The notes: generated from the letters alone by a model not told the origin. Counted from the stretch's first letter, positions 1 through 6,163 are shown. The stretch: DNA of 6,175 bases from Actinocrinis sp046724665 (GCA_046724665.1 JBKOWZ010000173.1:1-6175), one strand, 5' to 3'. Translations and numbers: made by a program.

Positions 1-462
1 GCCCTGCCCCGCGCCGGAGGCGCCCGCCGGGCCCGCCTTGCGTCCCGAACTCGCGGCCTCCTGCGCGGCGCGAATCGCCGCGTCCCGCGCCTCGGCCTCG
101 AGCTCCTCGCGGATCGTGCGCGCCGACTCGCGCACCTCGTCCCGGATGCCCTCGGCCAGGTCGTGGACCGAGTCGCGGATCTCGGACTCCAGCGCCTCGA
201 GCTCGCCGGCCTTCGCCGCCAGCTCGCCGCGCCCCGCGTCGGTGATGTGGTAGACCTTGCGGCCGCCGTCCGTCTCGTGCCGCACCAGGCCCTCGGACTC
301 CAGCCGGGCCAGCCGCGGGTACACCGTGCCCGCGCTCGGCGCGTAGAGCCCCGCGAAGCGCTCGCGCAGCTGCTGGATGATCTCGTAGCCGTGCCGCGGA
401 CTCTCGTCCAGCAGCTTGAGCAGGTAGAGCCGGAGCCGGCCGTGGCCGAAGACCGGGGTCAT
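1..462 (-). CDS. PadR-family transcriptional regulator (partial, runs off left edge)
   Basis: This frame opens with ATG at 462 and stays open for 154 codons to the first base of the window, so the C-terminus is missing. The N-terminal part is a typical PadR winged helix: HGYEIIQQL at residues 24-32, AGTVYPRLARLESEGLV at 44-60 (recognition helix) and the wing GGRKVYHITDAGR at 67-79. PadR proteins are dimeric repressors whose C-terminal helix makes the dimer and often senses a ligand. Here that helix is long and highly charged (about residues 82-137). It contains an 11-residue repeat and then turns into a Gly/Ala-rich tail. The ATG overlaps the TGA of the DUF4097 gene (ATGA), with GAGG seven bases upstream, so the two genes are translationally coupled. 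The likely targets are the two palindromes at 1475-1514, which would make it autoregulatory; that is inferred. The ligand is unknown. Confidence 0.93.
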   Translation of the reverse strand, partial: MTPVFGHGRLRLYLLKLLDESPRHGYEIIQQLRERFAGLYAPSAGTVYPRLARLESEGLVRHETDGGRKVYHITDAGRGELAAKAGELEALESEIRDSVHDLAEGIRDEVRESARTIREELEAEARDAAIRAAQEAASSGRKAGPAGASGAGQG

Positions 463-1442
463 CGCGCGTCCTCGCTGTTCTCGCCGTTCTCGTCGTTCTC
501 GGGGGGTGCGCCGTTCCCGTCCGGGGTTGGCCCGTCGGCGTCAGCGTTCTGATCCTCGCGCATCTCGCCGCGCGGCGCGCGGTCCTGGGGCGCCCCCGGC
601 GCCGGGTCGTCGATCACCAGGTCCCAGGGCTCCTCGTCGGCGCTGCGCCGCAGCAGGGTCACCGCGCCGGAGACCGTCTTGCCGACCAGCGTGGCCTGGC
701 CGGCGCCGATCGTGCCGGTCAGCTTCTGCGAGCCGCGCACGCCGCTCGCCCGCACCTCGGGGAAGGCGCTGACGGCCCGTCCGTTCGCCGTGCCGAGGTC
801 CACCCGCATGTCCGGGTCGTGCGGCAGCCGCACGGTCATCGCCCCGGAGACGCACTGCAACTTGACCGTGGCGGGCACCGGGTCCTCCAGGTCCACCGCG
901 ATCGCCCCGGAGACCGCGGTCAGGTCGATCGCGCCGCCGGCCCCCGCGATCACCGTGATCGCCCCGGAGACCGCCTTCACCGTCAGGTCGCCGGTCACCT
1001 GCTCCGCGGTGATCGCCCCGGAGACGGTGCTGACCCGCGCCGAGCCGTGCACGCCCGCCAGGGTGACCTCGCCGGACGCGCCCCTGACCGAGACGCCCTC
1101 GTGGAAGTTCGACACCACGACCGGCCCGGACAGCACCCGCACGTCCAGCACCGCGTCCGGCGGCAGCGCCAGCGAGAGGCTCACCTCGGCCCGCCTGCCG
1201 CCGAGCAGCCAGCCGAGCAGCTGCGGCGGCCTGGCGGCCTCGCCGTGCCGCACCAGCAGGTCGCCGCGGTCCGAGCGCTCGACATACAGCGGCGGCCCGG
1301 AGATGCTGGAGACCTCGAGGGTGGCCGGCCCGTCGGTGCCGATGAGGTTGACCCGCCCGGCCATCGCCACAAGGCGCAGCGAGCGTACGCCGTCGCCGAG
1401 CGCGATCCGGTCGGACTGTTCCAACATCCAGCTCTCTGGCAT
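459..1442 (-). CDS. DUF4097 family beta-repeat protein (putative adhesin-like fold)
   Basis: A 327-residue protein whose middle consists of repeated strands with the signature VSGA(I/M/V). The VSG triplets lie at residues 140, 158, 177, 198 and 257, with related ISG, LSG and ASG turns at 47, 104 and 122. Spacings of 18-21 residues suit one coil of a parallel beta-helix, as known for DUF4097 proteins. There is no signal peptide or membrane segment, so it is probably cytoplasmic. Residues from about 268 form a disordered acidic Asp/Glu/Asn/Pro tail. I chose ATG at 1442 because GGGAGGG lies eight bases upstream; a longer frame reaches back to 1529 but would include the promoter and operators. 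It is the first gene of a two-gene unit with the PadR regulator, a pairing common in actinobacteria. The biochemical role of the family is not established; the name adhesin comes from the fold only. Confidence 0.9.
   Translation of the reverse strand: MPESWMLEQSDRIALGDGVRSLRLVAMAGRVNLIGTDGPATLEVSSISGPPLYVERSDRGDLLVRHGEAARPPQLLGWLLGGRRAEVSLSLALPPDAVLDVRVLSGPVVVSNFHEGVSVRGASGEVTLAGVHGSARVSTVSGAITAEQVTGDLTVKAVSGAITVIAGAGGAIDLTAVSGAIAVDLEDPVPATVKLQCVSGAMTVRLPHDPDMRVDLGTANGRAVSAFPEVRASGVRGSQKLTGTIGAGQATLVGKTVSGAVTLLRRSADEEPWDLVIDDPAPGAPQDRAPRGEMREDQNADADGPTPDGNGAPPENDENGENSEDAR
661..1025 (-). repeat. In-frame repeats encoding VSGA turns in the DUF4097 gene
   Basis: The plus-strand 14-mer ATCGCCCCGGAGAC recurs exactly at 838-851, 901-914, 958-971 and 1012-1025. 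A diverged copy, ACCGCGCCGGAGAC, lies at 661-674. Distances of 63, 57 and 54 bp are all multiples of three, so each copy encodes VSGA(I/M) in the same place of a beta-helix coil. Identical codons in four copies suggest duplication within the gene or gene conversion, although strong codon bias contributes. Confidence 0.8.
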
Positions 1443-1464
1443 CTGCGCGGCCCTCCCGCATCGA
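1436..1464 (-). promoter_or_regulatory. Ribosome binding site deciding the DUF4097 start
   Basis: On the minus strand GGGAGGG (complement around 1451-1457) sits eight bases before ATG at 1442. The alternative ATG at 1427 is preceded only by an AGAG stretch, so 1442 is preferred. Confidence 0.75.
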
Positions 1465-1474
1465 GTCGGTGCAA

Positions 1475-1514
1475 CGCGATACATCGCGTGTCCGTGAATC
1501 CACGATATATCGCG
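1475..1514. promoter_or_regulatory. Double operator, probable PadR binding sites
   Basis: Two near-identical palindromes are present: CGCGATACATCGCG at 1475-1488 and CACGATATATCGCG at 1501-1514. The core CGATATATCG is a perfect palindrome in the second and has one changed base in the first. Their centres are 26 bp apart, about two and a half helical turns. They also form a larger inverted arrangement, with CAACGCGAT at the left outer end and ATCGCGTTG at the right outer end. One copy overlaps the -10 box and the other lies in the early transcribed leader. PadR-type dimers bind AT-containing palindromes of this kind; binding by the PadR encoded in this unit is inferred from position. Confidence 0.65.
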
Positions 1515-1529
1515 TTGCCGCGAAGTCAA
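1502..1529 (-). promoter_or_regulatory. Sigma70-like promoter of the DUF4097-padR unit
   Basis: On the minus strand a -35 box TTGACT (1529-1524) is followed after 16 bases by TATCGT (1507-1502) as the -10; a TATATC two bases earlier is an alternative. The -10 lies inside the upstream palindrome (1501-1514), so a repressor bound there would block RNA polymerase. The start of transcription would fall around 1495, leaving an untranslated leader of about 50 bases that carries the second palindrome. It begins only about 20 bases after the stop of the upstream small gene. Confidence 0.6.
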
Positions 1530-1550
1530 GCCGACTGGCGCGGTGGCAGG

Positions 1551-1745
1551 TCAGCCGAGGTCCTCCAACTCGTCGTCCGCGGCGTCGAGCCGGGCCAGCC
1601 AGGTGGCCAGCCGCTCGACCGGGGTCTCGAACTGCGGATTGAGATCGACGAACTCGCGCAGCCGCGCGGCGAGCCAGGCCAGCGTGACCTCCTGCTCGCC
1701 GCGCCGGTCCTCGAGCTCTTCGATGCCGCGATCGGTGAAGTACAC
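1551..1745 (-). CDS. Small conserved actinobacterial protein, DUF6104 family
   Basis: This 64-residue protein begins MYFTDRGIEELEDRR and ends in an acidic LDAADDELEDLG tail. The central EVTLAWLAARLREFVDLNPQFETPVERLATWLARLD looks like two amphipathic helices. I recognise the family (DUF6104) from memory; no biochemical function is known to me. The start is GTG at 1745, supported by GGAG eight bases upstream (complement at 1754-1757). It lies downstream of kgd in the same direction, separated by the fold-back element and a strong hairpin. I recall the same order in Streptomyces genomes, so a link with 2-oxoglutarate metabolism is possible but unproven. No clear promoter of its own is visible in 1746-1795, so it may depend on read-through from kgd. 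Confidence 0.87.
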   Translation of the reverse strand: MYFTDRGIEELEDRRGEQEVTLAWLAARLREFVDLNPQFETPVERLATWLARLDAADDELEDLG

Positions 1746-1795
1746 CGGCGGTGCTCCGTTCTGACTTTCTCTTGCTCTCGGGAGGGCTCACGGGA

Positions 1796-1828
1796 GCGCG
1801 GCCCGGTCCTGATCGGAACGGGCCGCGC
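1796..1828. terminator. GC-rich hairpin terminator downstream of kgd
   Basis: A perfect 10-bp stem is formed by GCGCGGCCCG (1796-1805) and CGGGCCGCGC (1819-1828) around a 13-base loop. TCC and GGA inside the loop can lengthen the stem. No T-run follows on either strand, which is usual for actinobacterial terminators. It is probably the original kgd terminator, now displaced from the stop codon by the fold-back element. It may be leaky, since the downstream small gene lacks an obvious promoter. Confidence 0.7.
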
Positions 1829-1854
1829 CGGGGTGTGGTTCAGAAAGTGGGCTT

Positions 1855-1868
1855 AGGCACTAGTGCCT
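1855..1868. repeat. 14-bp perfect palindrome at the left end of the fold-back element
   Basis: AGGCACTAGTGCCT reads the same on both strands and is centred on the left CTAG (1860-1863). Its right half is the start of the terminal inverted repeat; its left half (AGGCA) lies outside the element and mimics the repeat. It may be a palindromic target preference or a trace of a second, lost copy. Confidence 0.7.
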
Positions 1869-2021
1869 GTTTTCAAAAGTCCCGTCGGGGTCGTGTCGCC
1901 TGTCACGCACGCTCGCCGCGTTGTCGGCACGCCCCATACCCCGGTATGGGGCCACACCCCCGCCTGGCGACCGCACACGCCAGACACCACGCCCTCACCG
2001 ACGCTACCTTTGAAACAGGCA
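1864..2021. mobile_element. 158-bp fold-back MITE-like element with CTAG flanks
   Basis: The ends are inverted repeats: TGCCTGTTTTCAAAAGT (1864-1880) and ACCTTTGAAACAGGCA (2006-2021), which match over about 17 bases with one gap and one mismatch. The similarity continues imperfectly inward (CGTCGG, later TCGCC), and the exact centre is a palindrome with 10-bp arms (1931-1952). The whole element can therefore fold into one long hairpin. CTAG borders both sides (1860-1863 and 2022-2025), as expected for a 4-bp target duplication; IS5-family transposases are known to duplicate YTAR sites such as CTAG. It has no coding capacity, so movement would need a transposase from elsewhere. The family assignment is inference; a recurrent intergenic hairpin repeat without mobility is the alternative. 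Confidence 0.68.
1931..1952. repeat. Central palindrome of the fold-back element
   Basis: GCCCCATACC (1931-1940) and GGTATGGGGC (1943-1952) are exact complements separated by CC. The centre at 1941.5 is within one base of the centre of the CTAG-to-CTAG interval (1942.5), so it forms the tip of the element's hairpin and not an independent terminator. Confidence 0.8.
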
Positions 2022-5000
2022 CTAGTCGGCGAAGGCCTCTTCGACGACGCGGTGCTGCTCGACCTCGTGCCGCTTGGCCGAGCCGACCGCCGGCGAGGAG
2101 GAGGCCGGGCGCGAGACGCAGGTCAGCGGGCGGCCGCCGAGCTCGGCTGGCAGGTTCAGCGCCATGAACGGCCAGGCGCCCTGGTTGGCCGGCTCCTCCT
2201 GGACCCAGCGCAGCTCGGCCGTCGCCGGGTAGTCGGCGATCGCCTGGAGCAGCTCCGCGGCGGGCAGCGGGTACAGCCGCTCGGCCCGGACGATCGCCGT
2301 GTCGGCGATGCCCTGCTTGTCCCGGCGCGCCACCAGGTCCCAGTAGATCTTGCCGGAGCACACCAGGATCCGCCGCACGCTCGCCGGATTCACCGTCGTG
2401 TCGCCGATCACCGGGCGGAACAGGCCGTGCGTGAATTCCTCGACCGCCGAGGCCGCGGCCTTGAGCCGCAGCATCGACTTCGGCGTGAAGACCACCAGCG
2501 GCTTGTGCGCCGGGTTGTGCGCCTGCCAGCGCAGCAGGTGGAAGTACGACGAGGGCAGCGACGGCATGGCGACCGTCATGTTGTTCTGCGCGCACAGCTG
2601 GAGGTACCGCTCGATGCGCGCGGAGGAGTGGTCCGGGCCCTGGCCCTCGTAGCCGTGCGGCAGCAGCAGCACGACGCCCGAGTGCTGGCCCCACTTCTGC
2701 TCGCCGGAGGAGACGAACTCGTCCACCACGGTCTGCCCGCCGTTGCCGAAGTCGCCGAACTGCGCCTCCCACAGCACCAGCGCGTCCGGCCGGGCCACCG
2801 AGTAGCCGTACTCGAAGCCCATCGCGGCGAACTCGGAGAGCATCGAGTCGTAGACCGTGTACGTGGCCTGGCTCTCCGAGAGGTAGGACAGCGGCGTGTA
2901 CTCCTCCGCGGTCTGCCGGTCCACGATCACGTGGTGCCGCTGGGTGAAGGTGCCGCGCCGGGAGTCCTGCCCGGTCAGCCGGACCGGAACGCCCTCCATC
3001 AGCAGCGAGCCGAACGCCAGGGTCTCGCCCATCGCCCAGTCGATCGTGCCGTCGGTCACCATCTGGGCGCGCCGCTGCAACTGCGGGACGACGCGCGGGT
3101 GCGCGTCGAAGCCCTCGGGCAGGTTGACGTGCACCTCGACGATGCGCTTGACCACCTCGTCGCTGATCGCGGTGTTCACCGGCGCCGGGAACGGCACGCC
3201 CTGCTCGCCGTGCCCGTTCAGCGCGGCCTTGGGCGGTTCGGGCAGCTGCTTCGGCGCGCTGTCCTTGGTCTCCGCGAAGACCTGCTCCAGCTTGGACTGG
3301 TAGTCCTTGAGCGCGGCCTCCGCCTCCTCAAGGGTGATGTCGCCGCGGCCGATCAGCGCCTCGGTGTACAGCTTGCGCACCGAGCGCTTGGCCTCGATCA
3401 GCTGGTACATCAGCGGCTGGGTCATCGAGGGGTCGTCGCCCTCGTTGTGCCCGCGCCGCCGGTAGCAGACCATGTCGATGACGACGTCCTTGTTGAACGC
3501 CTGGCGGAACTCGAAGGCCAGCGCCGCGACCCGCACGCAGGCCTCGGGGTCGTCGCCGTTCACATGGAAGATCGGCGCTTCCACCATGCGGGCGACATCC
3601 GTCGCATAAACCGACGAACGCGAGAAGACCGGCGAGGTGGTGAAGCCGACCTGGTTGTTGACCACCAGGTGGATCGTGCCGCCGGTGCGGAAGCCGCGCA
3701 GCTGCGACATGTTCAGCGTCTCGGCGACCACGCCCTGGCCGGCGAACGCGGCGTCGCCGTGCATCAGGATCGGCAGCACGGTGAAGGCGCTGCCGGCCTT
3801 GTTCACGATGTCCTGCTTGGCCCGCACATAGCCCTCGAGCACCGGGTCCACCGCCTCGAGGTGCGAGGGGTTCGCGACCAGCGAGACCTTGATCTGCCGC
3901 CCGGAGAGCGAGGTGAAGGTGCCCTCGGTGCCGAGGTGGTACTTCACGTCCCCGGAGCCGTGCATCGACTTCGGGTCGAGGTTGCCCTCGAACTCGTTGA
4001 AGACCTTGCCGTACGGCTTGCCCACGATGTTGGTCAGCACGTTGAGGCGGCCGCGGTGCGGCATGCCGATCGCCGCCTCGTCGAGCCCGGCCTCGGCGGC
4101 GGCCGAGATGACCTGGTCGAGCAGCGGGATCGCCGACTCGCCGCCCTCCAGCGAGAAGCGCTTCTGCCCGACGTACTTGACCTGGAGGAAGGTCTCGAAG
4201 GCCTCGGCGGCGTTGAGCCGGTTGAGGATGCGCAGCTGCTCCTCGCGGCTCGGCTTGTTGTTGCCGTTCTCCACCTTCGCCTGGATCCAGCGGCGCTGCT
4301 CCGGGTCCTGGATGTGCATGTACTCGATGCCGACGGTGCGGCAGTACGAGTCGCGCAGCACGCCGAGGATGTCGCGCAGCTTCATCAGCGGCTTCCCGCC
4401 GAAGCCGCCGGTGGCGAACTCGCGCTCCAGGTCCCACAGGGTCAGGCCGTGCGAGACCACGTCCAGGTCGGGGTGGCGGCGCTGCTTGTACTCGAGCGGG
4501 TCGGTGTCGGCCATCAGGTGGCCGCGGGTGCGGTACGAGTCGATCAGCTCGATGACGCGCGCGGTCTTGCTGATGTCGTTCTCGTGCGACGCCGGGATGT
4601 CCTGGATCCAGCGCACCGGCTCGTACGGGATGCGCAGCGACTCGAAGACCTTGTCGTAGAAGTCGTCCTCGCCGAGCAGCAGCTGGTGGATCGCCCGCAG
4701 GAACTCGCCGGACTGCGCGCCCTGGATGATGCGGTGGTCGTAGGTCGAGGTCAGCGTCATGACCTTGCTGACCGCGAGCCGGGACAGGGTCTCCTCGCTG
4801 GCGCCCTGGTACTCGGCCGGGTACTCCATCGCCCCGACGCCGAGGATGGTGCCCTGACCCTTCATCAGGCGCGGTACCGAGTGGACCGTGCCGATACCGC
4901 CGGGGTTGGTGAGGGAGATCGTGGTGCCGGCGAAGTCGTCCGCGGTCAGCTTGTTGGTGCGCGCCTTGCGCACGATGTCCTCGTAGGCCTGCCAGAACTC

Positions 5001-5924
5001 GCGGAAGTCCATCAGCTCGGCGGCCTTGATCGACGGCACCACCAGCGAGCGCGAGCCGTCCGGCTTGACCAGGTCGATCGCGAGGCCCAGGTTGATGTGC
5101 TCGGGCGTGACCACCGCGGGCTTGCCCTCGTGCTGCGTGTACGAGGCGTTCATGCCCGGGATGGCCTTGACCGCCTGGACCATCGCGAAGCCGATGAGGT
5201 GGGTGAAGGAGACCTTGCCGCCGCGGGCGCGCTTGAGGAAGTTGTTGATCACGATGCGGTTGTCGATCAGCAGCTTCGCCGGGACCGCGCGCACCGAGGT
5301 GGCGGTGGGCACCTCGAGCGAGGCGTCCATGTTGGTCACCACGCGGGCCGCCGGACCCCTGAGCACCGTGGTCTGCGAGCCGCCGCCGGACGGCGTCGAG
5401 GCCGCGGGCGGAGCGGTGATCGCCGCGTCGCGCGGCACGCCGCTGGCCGGGGAAACCGCGACCGGGGTCGGCTTGGCCGAGATGCCCAGGCCGGGACCGC
5501 CCGCGACCGGCGTCACCGTCGCCAGCGCCGCAGGCGCGGTGGCAGCAGCCGTATCCGCGCTGGTCACCGCAGCGCTCGTGCCCGTACCCGTACCTGTGCC
5601 CGCACCCTCAGCCCCGACGCCCGGCTTCGACGCGACCGCGCCACCTGCCGCACTCGTCCCGCCGCTCGGCTGGTTCGGCAGCGGCGCCGTCGCCGGGGCG
5701 CCACTGGCCGTCGCCGAGCCGTCGGAGGGCTGATAGTCGGCGAAGAAGTCCCACCACGCCTTGTCCACGGATGCCGGGTCGCGCAGGTACTGCTGATAGA
5801 TCTCGTCTACGAGCCATTCGTTGGGCCCGAACTCGGCCGCGGTGTGCGCGGCCGGCTGGTTCGGGCCGCCCGGTGCCGGTTCGGTGGCCGACTGTGTTGA
5901 CGCTGTCGTGGACTGTGGCGACAC
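2022..5924 (-). CDS. kgd: Multifunctional 2-oxoglutarate decarboxylase / dehydrogenase E1-E2 fusion (KGD)
   Basis: This 1300-residue protein is the actinobacterial E2o-E1o fusion of the TCA cycle. It decarboxylates 2-oxoglutarate with thiamine diphosphate and, with separate lipoyl-E2 and E3 partners, forms succinyl-CoA. Domains in order: E1 N-terminal helix (NEWLVDEIYQQYLRDP, residues 35-50); Ala/Thr/Pro-rich linker (about 65-190); E2 acyltransferase domain without a lipoyl domain (about 195-415) with the active-site segment DHRIIQGAQSG at 396-406; then the E1 core. The E1 core shows HRGRLNVL (623-630), the ThDP/Mg motif from GD (723-724) to NNQ (756-758), RRGHNEGDDPSM (822-833), DSRRGTFTQRHH (987-998) and the C-terminal LPHGYEGQGPDHSSARIER (1088-1106). 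The family is activated by acetyl-CoA and inhibited by GarA/OdhI-type FHA proteins. GTG at 5924 is chosen because VSPQS matches the N-terminus I recall from Streptomyces homologues; ATG at 6011 would add 29 residues without a better ribosome site. The protein is complete, and its stop lies in the CTAG bordering the fold-back element. Confidence 0.97.
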   Translation of the reverse strand: MSPQSTTASTQSATEPAPGGPNQPAAHTAAEFGPNEWLVDEIYQQYLRDPASVDKAWWDFFADYQPSDGSATASGAPATAPLPNQPSGGTSAAGGAVASKPGVGAEGAGTGTGTGTSAAVTSADTAAATAPAALATVTPVAGGPGLGISAKPTPVAVSPASGVPRDAAITAPPAASTPSGGGSQTTVLRGPAARVVTNMDASLEVPTATSVRAVPAKLLIDNRIVINNFLKRARGGKVSFTHLIGFAMVQAVKAIPGMNASYTQHEGKPAVVTPEHINLGLAIDLVKPDGSRSLVVPSIKAAELMDFREFWQAYEDIVRKARTNKLTADDFAGTTISLTNPGGIGTVHSVPRLMKGQGTILGVGAMEYPAEYQGASEETLSRLAVSKVMTLTSTYDHRIIQGAQSGEFLRAIHQLLLGEDDFYDKVFESLRIPYEPVRWIQDIPASHENDISKTARVIELIDSYRTRGHLMADTDPLEYKQRRHPDLDVVSHGLTLWDLEREFATGGFGGKPLMKLRDILGVLRDSYCRTVGIEYMHIQDPEQRRWIQAKVENGNNKPSREEQLRILNRLNAAEAFETFLQVKYVGQKRFSLEGGESAIPLLDQVISAAAEAGLDEAAIGMPHRGRLNVLTNIVGKPYGKVFNEFEGNLDPKSMHGSGDVKYHLGTEGTFTSLSGRQIKVSLVANPSHLEAVDPVLEGYVRAKQDIVNKAGSAFTVLPILMHGDAAFAGQGVVAETLNMSQLRGFRTGGTIHLVVNNQVGFTTSPVFSRSSVYATDVARMVEAPIFHVNGDDPEACVRVAALAFEFRQAFNKDVVIDMVCYRRRGHNEGDDPSMTQPLMYQLIEAKRSVRKLYTEALIGRGDITLEEAEAALKDYQSKLEQVFAETKDSAPKQLPEPPKAALNGHGEQGVPFPAPVNTAISDEVVKRIVEVHVNLPEGFDAHPRVVPQLQRRAQMVTDGTIDWAMGETLAFGSLLMEGVPVRLTGQDSRRGTFTQRHHVIVDRQTAEEYTPLSYLSESQATYTVYDSMLSEFAAMGFEYGYSVARPDALVLWEAQFGDFGNGGQTVVDEFVSSGEQKWGQHSGVVLLLPHGYEGQGPDHSSARIERYLQLCAQNNMTVAMPSLPSSYFHLLRWQAHNPAHKPLVVFTPKSMLRLKAAASAVEEFTHGLFRPVIGDTTVNPASVRRILVCSGKIYWDLVARRDKQGIADTAIVRAERLYPLPAAELLQAIADYPATAELRWVQEEPANQGAWPFMALNLPAELGGRPLTCVSRPASSSPAVGSAKRHEVEQHRVVEEAFAD
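5577..5600 (-). repeat. Gly-Thr hexamer microrepeat in the kgd linker
   Basis: Four tandem six-base units encode (GT)4 at residues 109-116 of the flexible linker between the E1 N-terminal helix and the E2 domain. The units differ at one or two bases. Such a stretch can change length by slippage without loss of function, because each unit is in frame. Confidence 0.75.
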
Positions 5925-5942
5925 GGCGGGTTCCGCCCTCTT
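5922..5942 (-). promoter_or_regulatory. kgd start region: purine-rich site and small hairpin
   Basis: On the minus strand GAGGG (complement 5936-5940) is followed 11 bases later by GTG at 5924. Most of the gap is a small hairpin, GGCGG-AAC-CCGCC (5925-5937), directly against the start codon. Folding would bring the ribosome site closer to GTG or, alternatively, hinder initiation. The spacing is longer than usual, so the start is likely but not certain. Confidence 0.45.
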
Positions 5943-6107
5943 CCGCTTCGTAGATCCGTGTTCGGTGGCTGTGCCTGTGAACAGCCGGATGCCAGATGGG
6001 AGGGCCCGCATTCGTCGATCGCCCTGCGGGATCCCCCAGCGGGCAGCGGTAGTCCAGATTACGCCTGTTCCGGCGAAGATCACTGCCCAGGGTCTTGAAC
6101 AGCGACG

Positions 6108-6116
6108 AGTATCACA
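6108..6116 (-). promoter_or_regulatory. Candidate extended -10 of kgd
   Basis: TGTGATACT on the minus strand has the TGn extension and four of six bases of the -10 consensus. No good -35 box is found 16-18 bases upstream. It would give an untranslated leader of roughly 175 bases with the GTG start at 5924, or about 90 bases with ATG at 6011. Confidence 0.25.
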
Positions 6117-6147
6117 CTCTCTCCGGGAATACCACCCATGCTGATGG

Positions 6148-6163
6148 TAGTCCGATAGTCCGG
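6148..6163. repeat. Tandem 8-bp repeat upstream of kgd
   Basis: TAGTCCGA and TAGTCCGG are adjacent direct repeats with one mismatch. They lie about 35-50 bases upstream of the candidate -10 and could be an activator site or chance. Confidence 0.35.

Noticed and set aside
396..462. Possibility that the PadR start is further inside the frame
   Set aside because: The ATG at 462 gives the full family N-terminus (MTPVFGHGRLRLYLLKLL), has GAGG upstream and an ATGA overlap with the preceding gene.
1443..1529. Upstream extension of the DUF4097 protein to 1529
   Set aside because: It would place the coding region over the promoter and both operators. The ATG at 1442 has a much better ribosome site, and the added residues do not look like the family.
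541..1791. Open frame of 416 codons on the minus strand overlapping the DUF4097 and DUF6104 genes
   Set aside because: Its product is an Arg/Ala/Gly-rich out-of-frame reading of two well-supported genes, and it runs through the promoter and operators.
819..1856. Plus-strand open frame opposite the DUF4097 gene
   Set aside because: Low-complexity Arg/Asp/His-rich product, antisense to a supported gene and without a ribosome site.
1931..1952. Central palindrome considered as an independent terminator or protein-binding site
   Set aside because: It lies at the exact centre of the inverted-repeat element, so the tip of the fold-back explains it more simply.
4718..4737. Change from HxxxD to HxxxQ in the E2 active-site motif of KGD as a damaged catalytic site
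   Set aside because: DHRIIQGA is, to my knowledge, the normal form of this motif in actinobacterial KGD, so it is not an abnormality of this copy.
1863..5900. Very long open frame (1345 codons) on the plus strand opposite kgd
   Set aside because: Its translation is Arg/Val/His/Asp-rich with no recognisable domain, and it mirrors kgd codon bias. It is an antisense shadow caused by high third-position GC.
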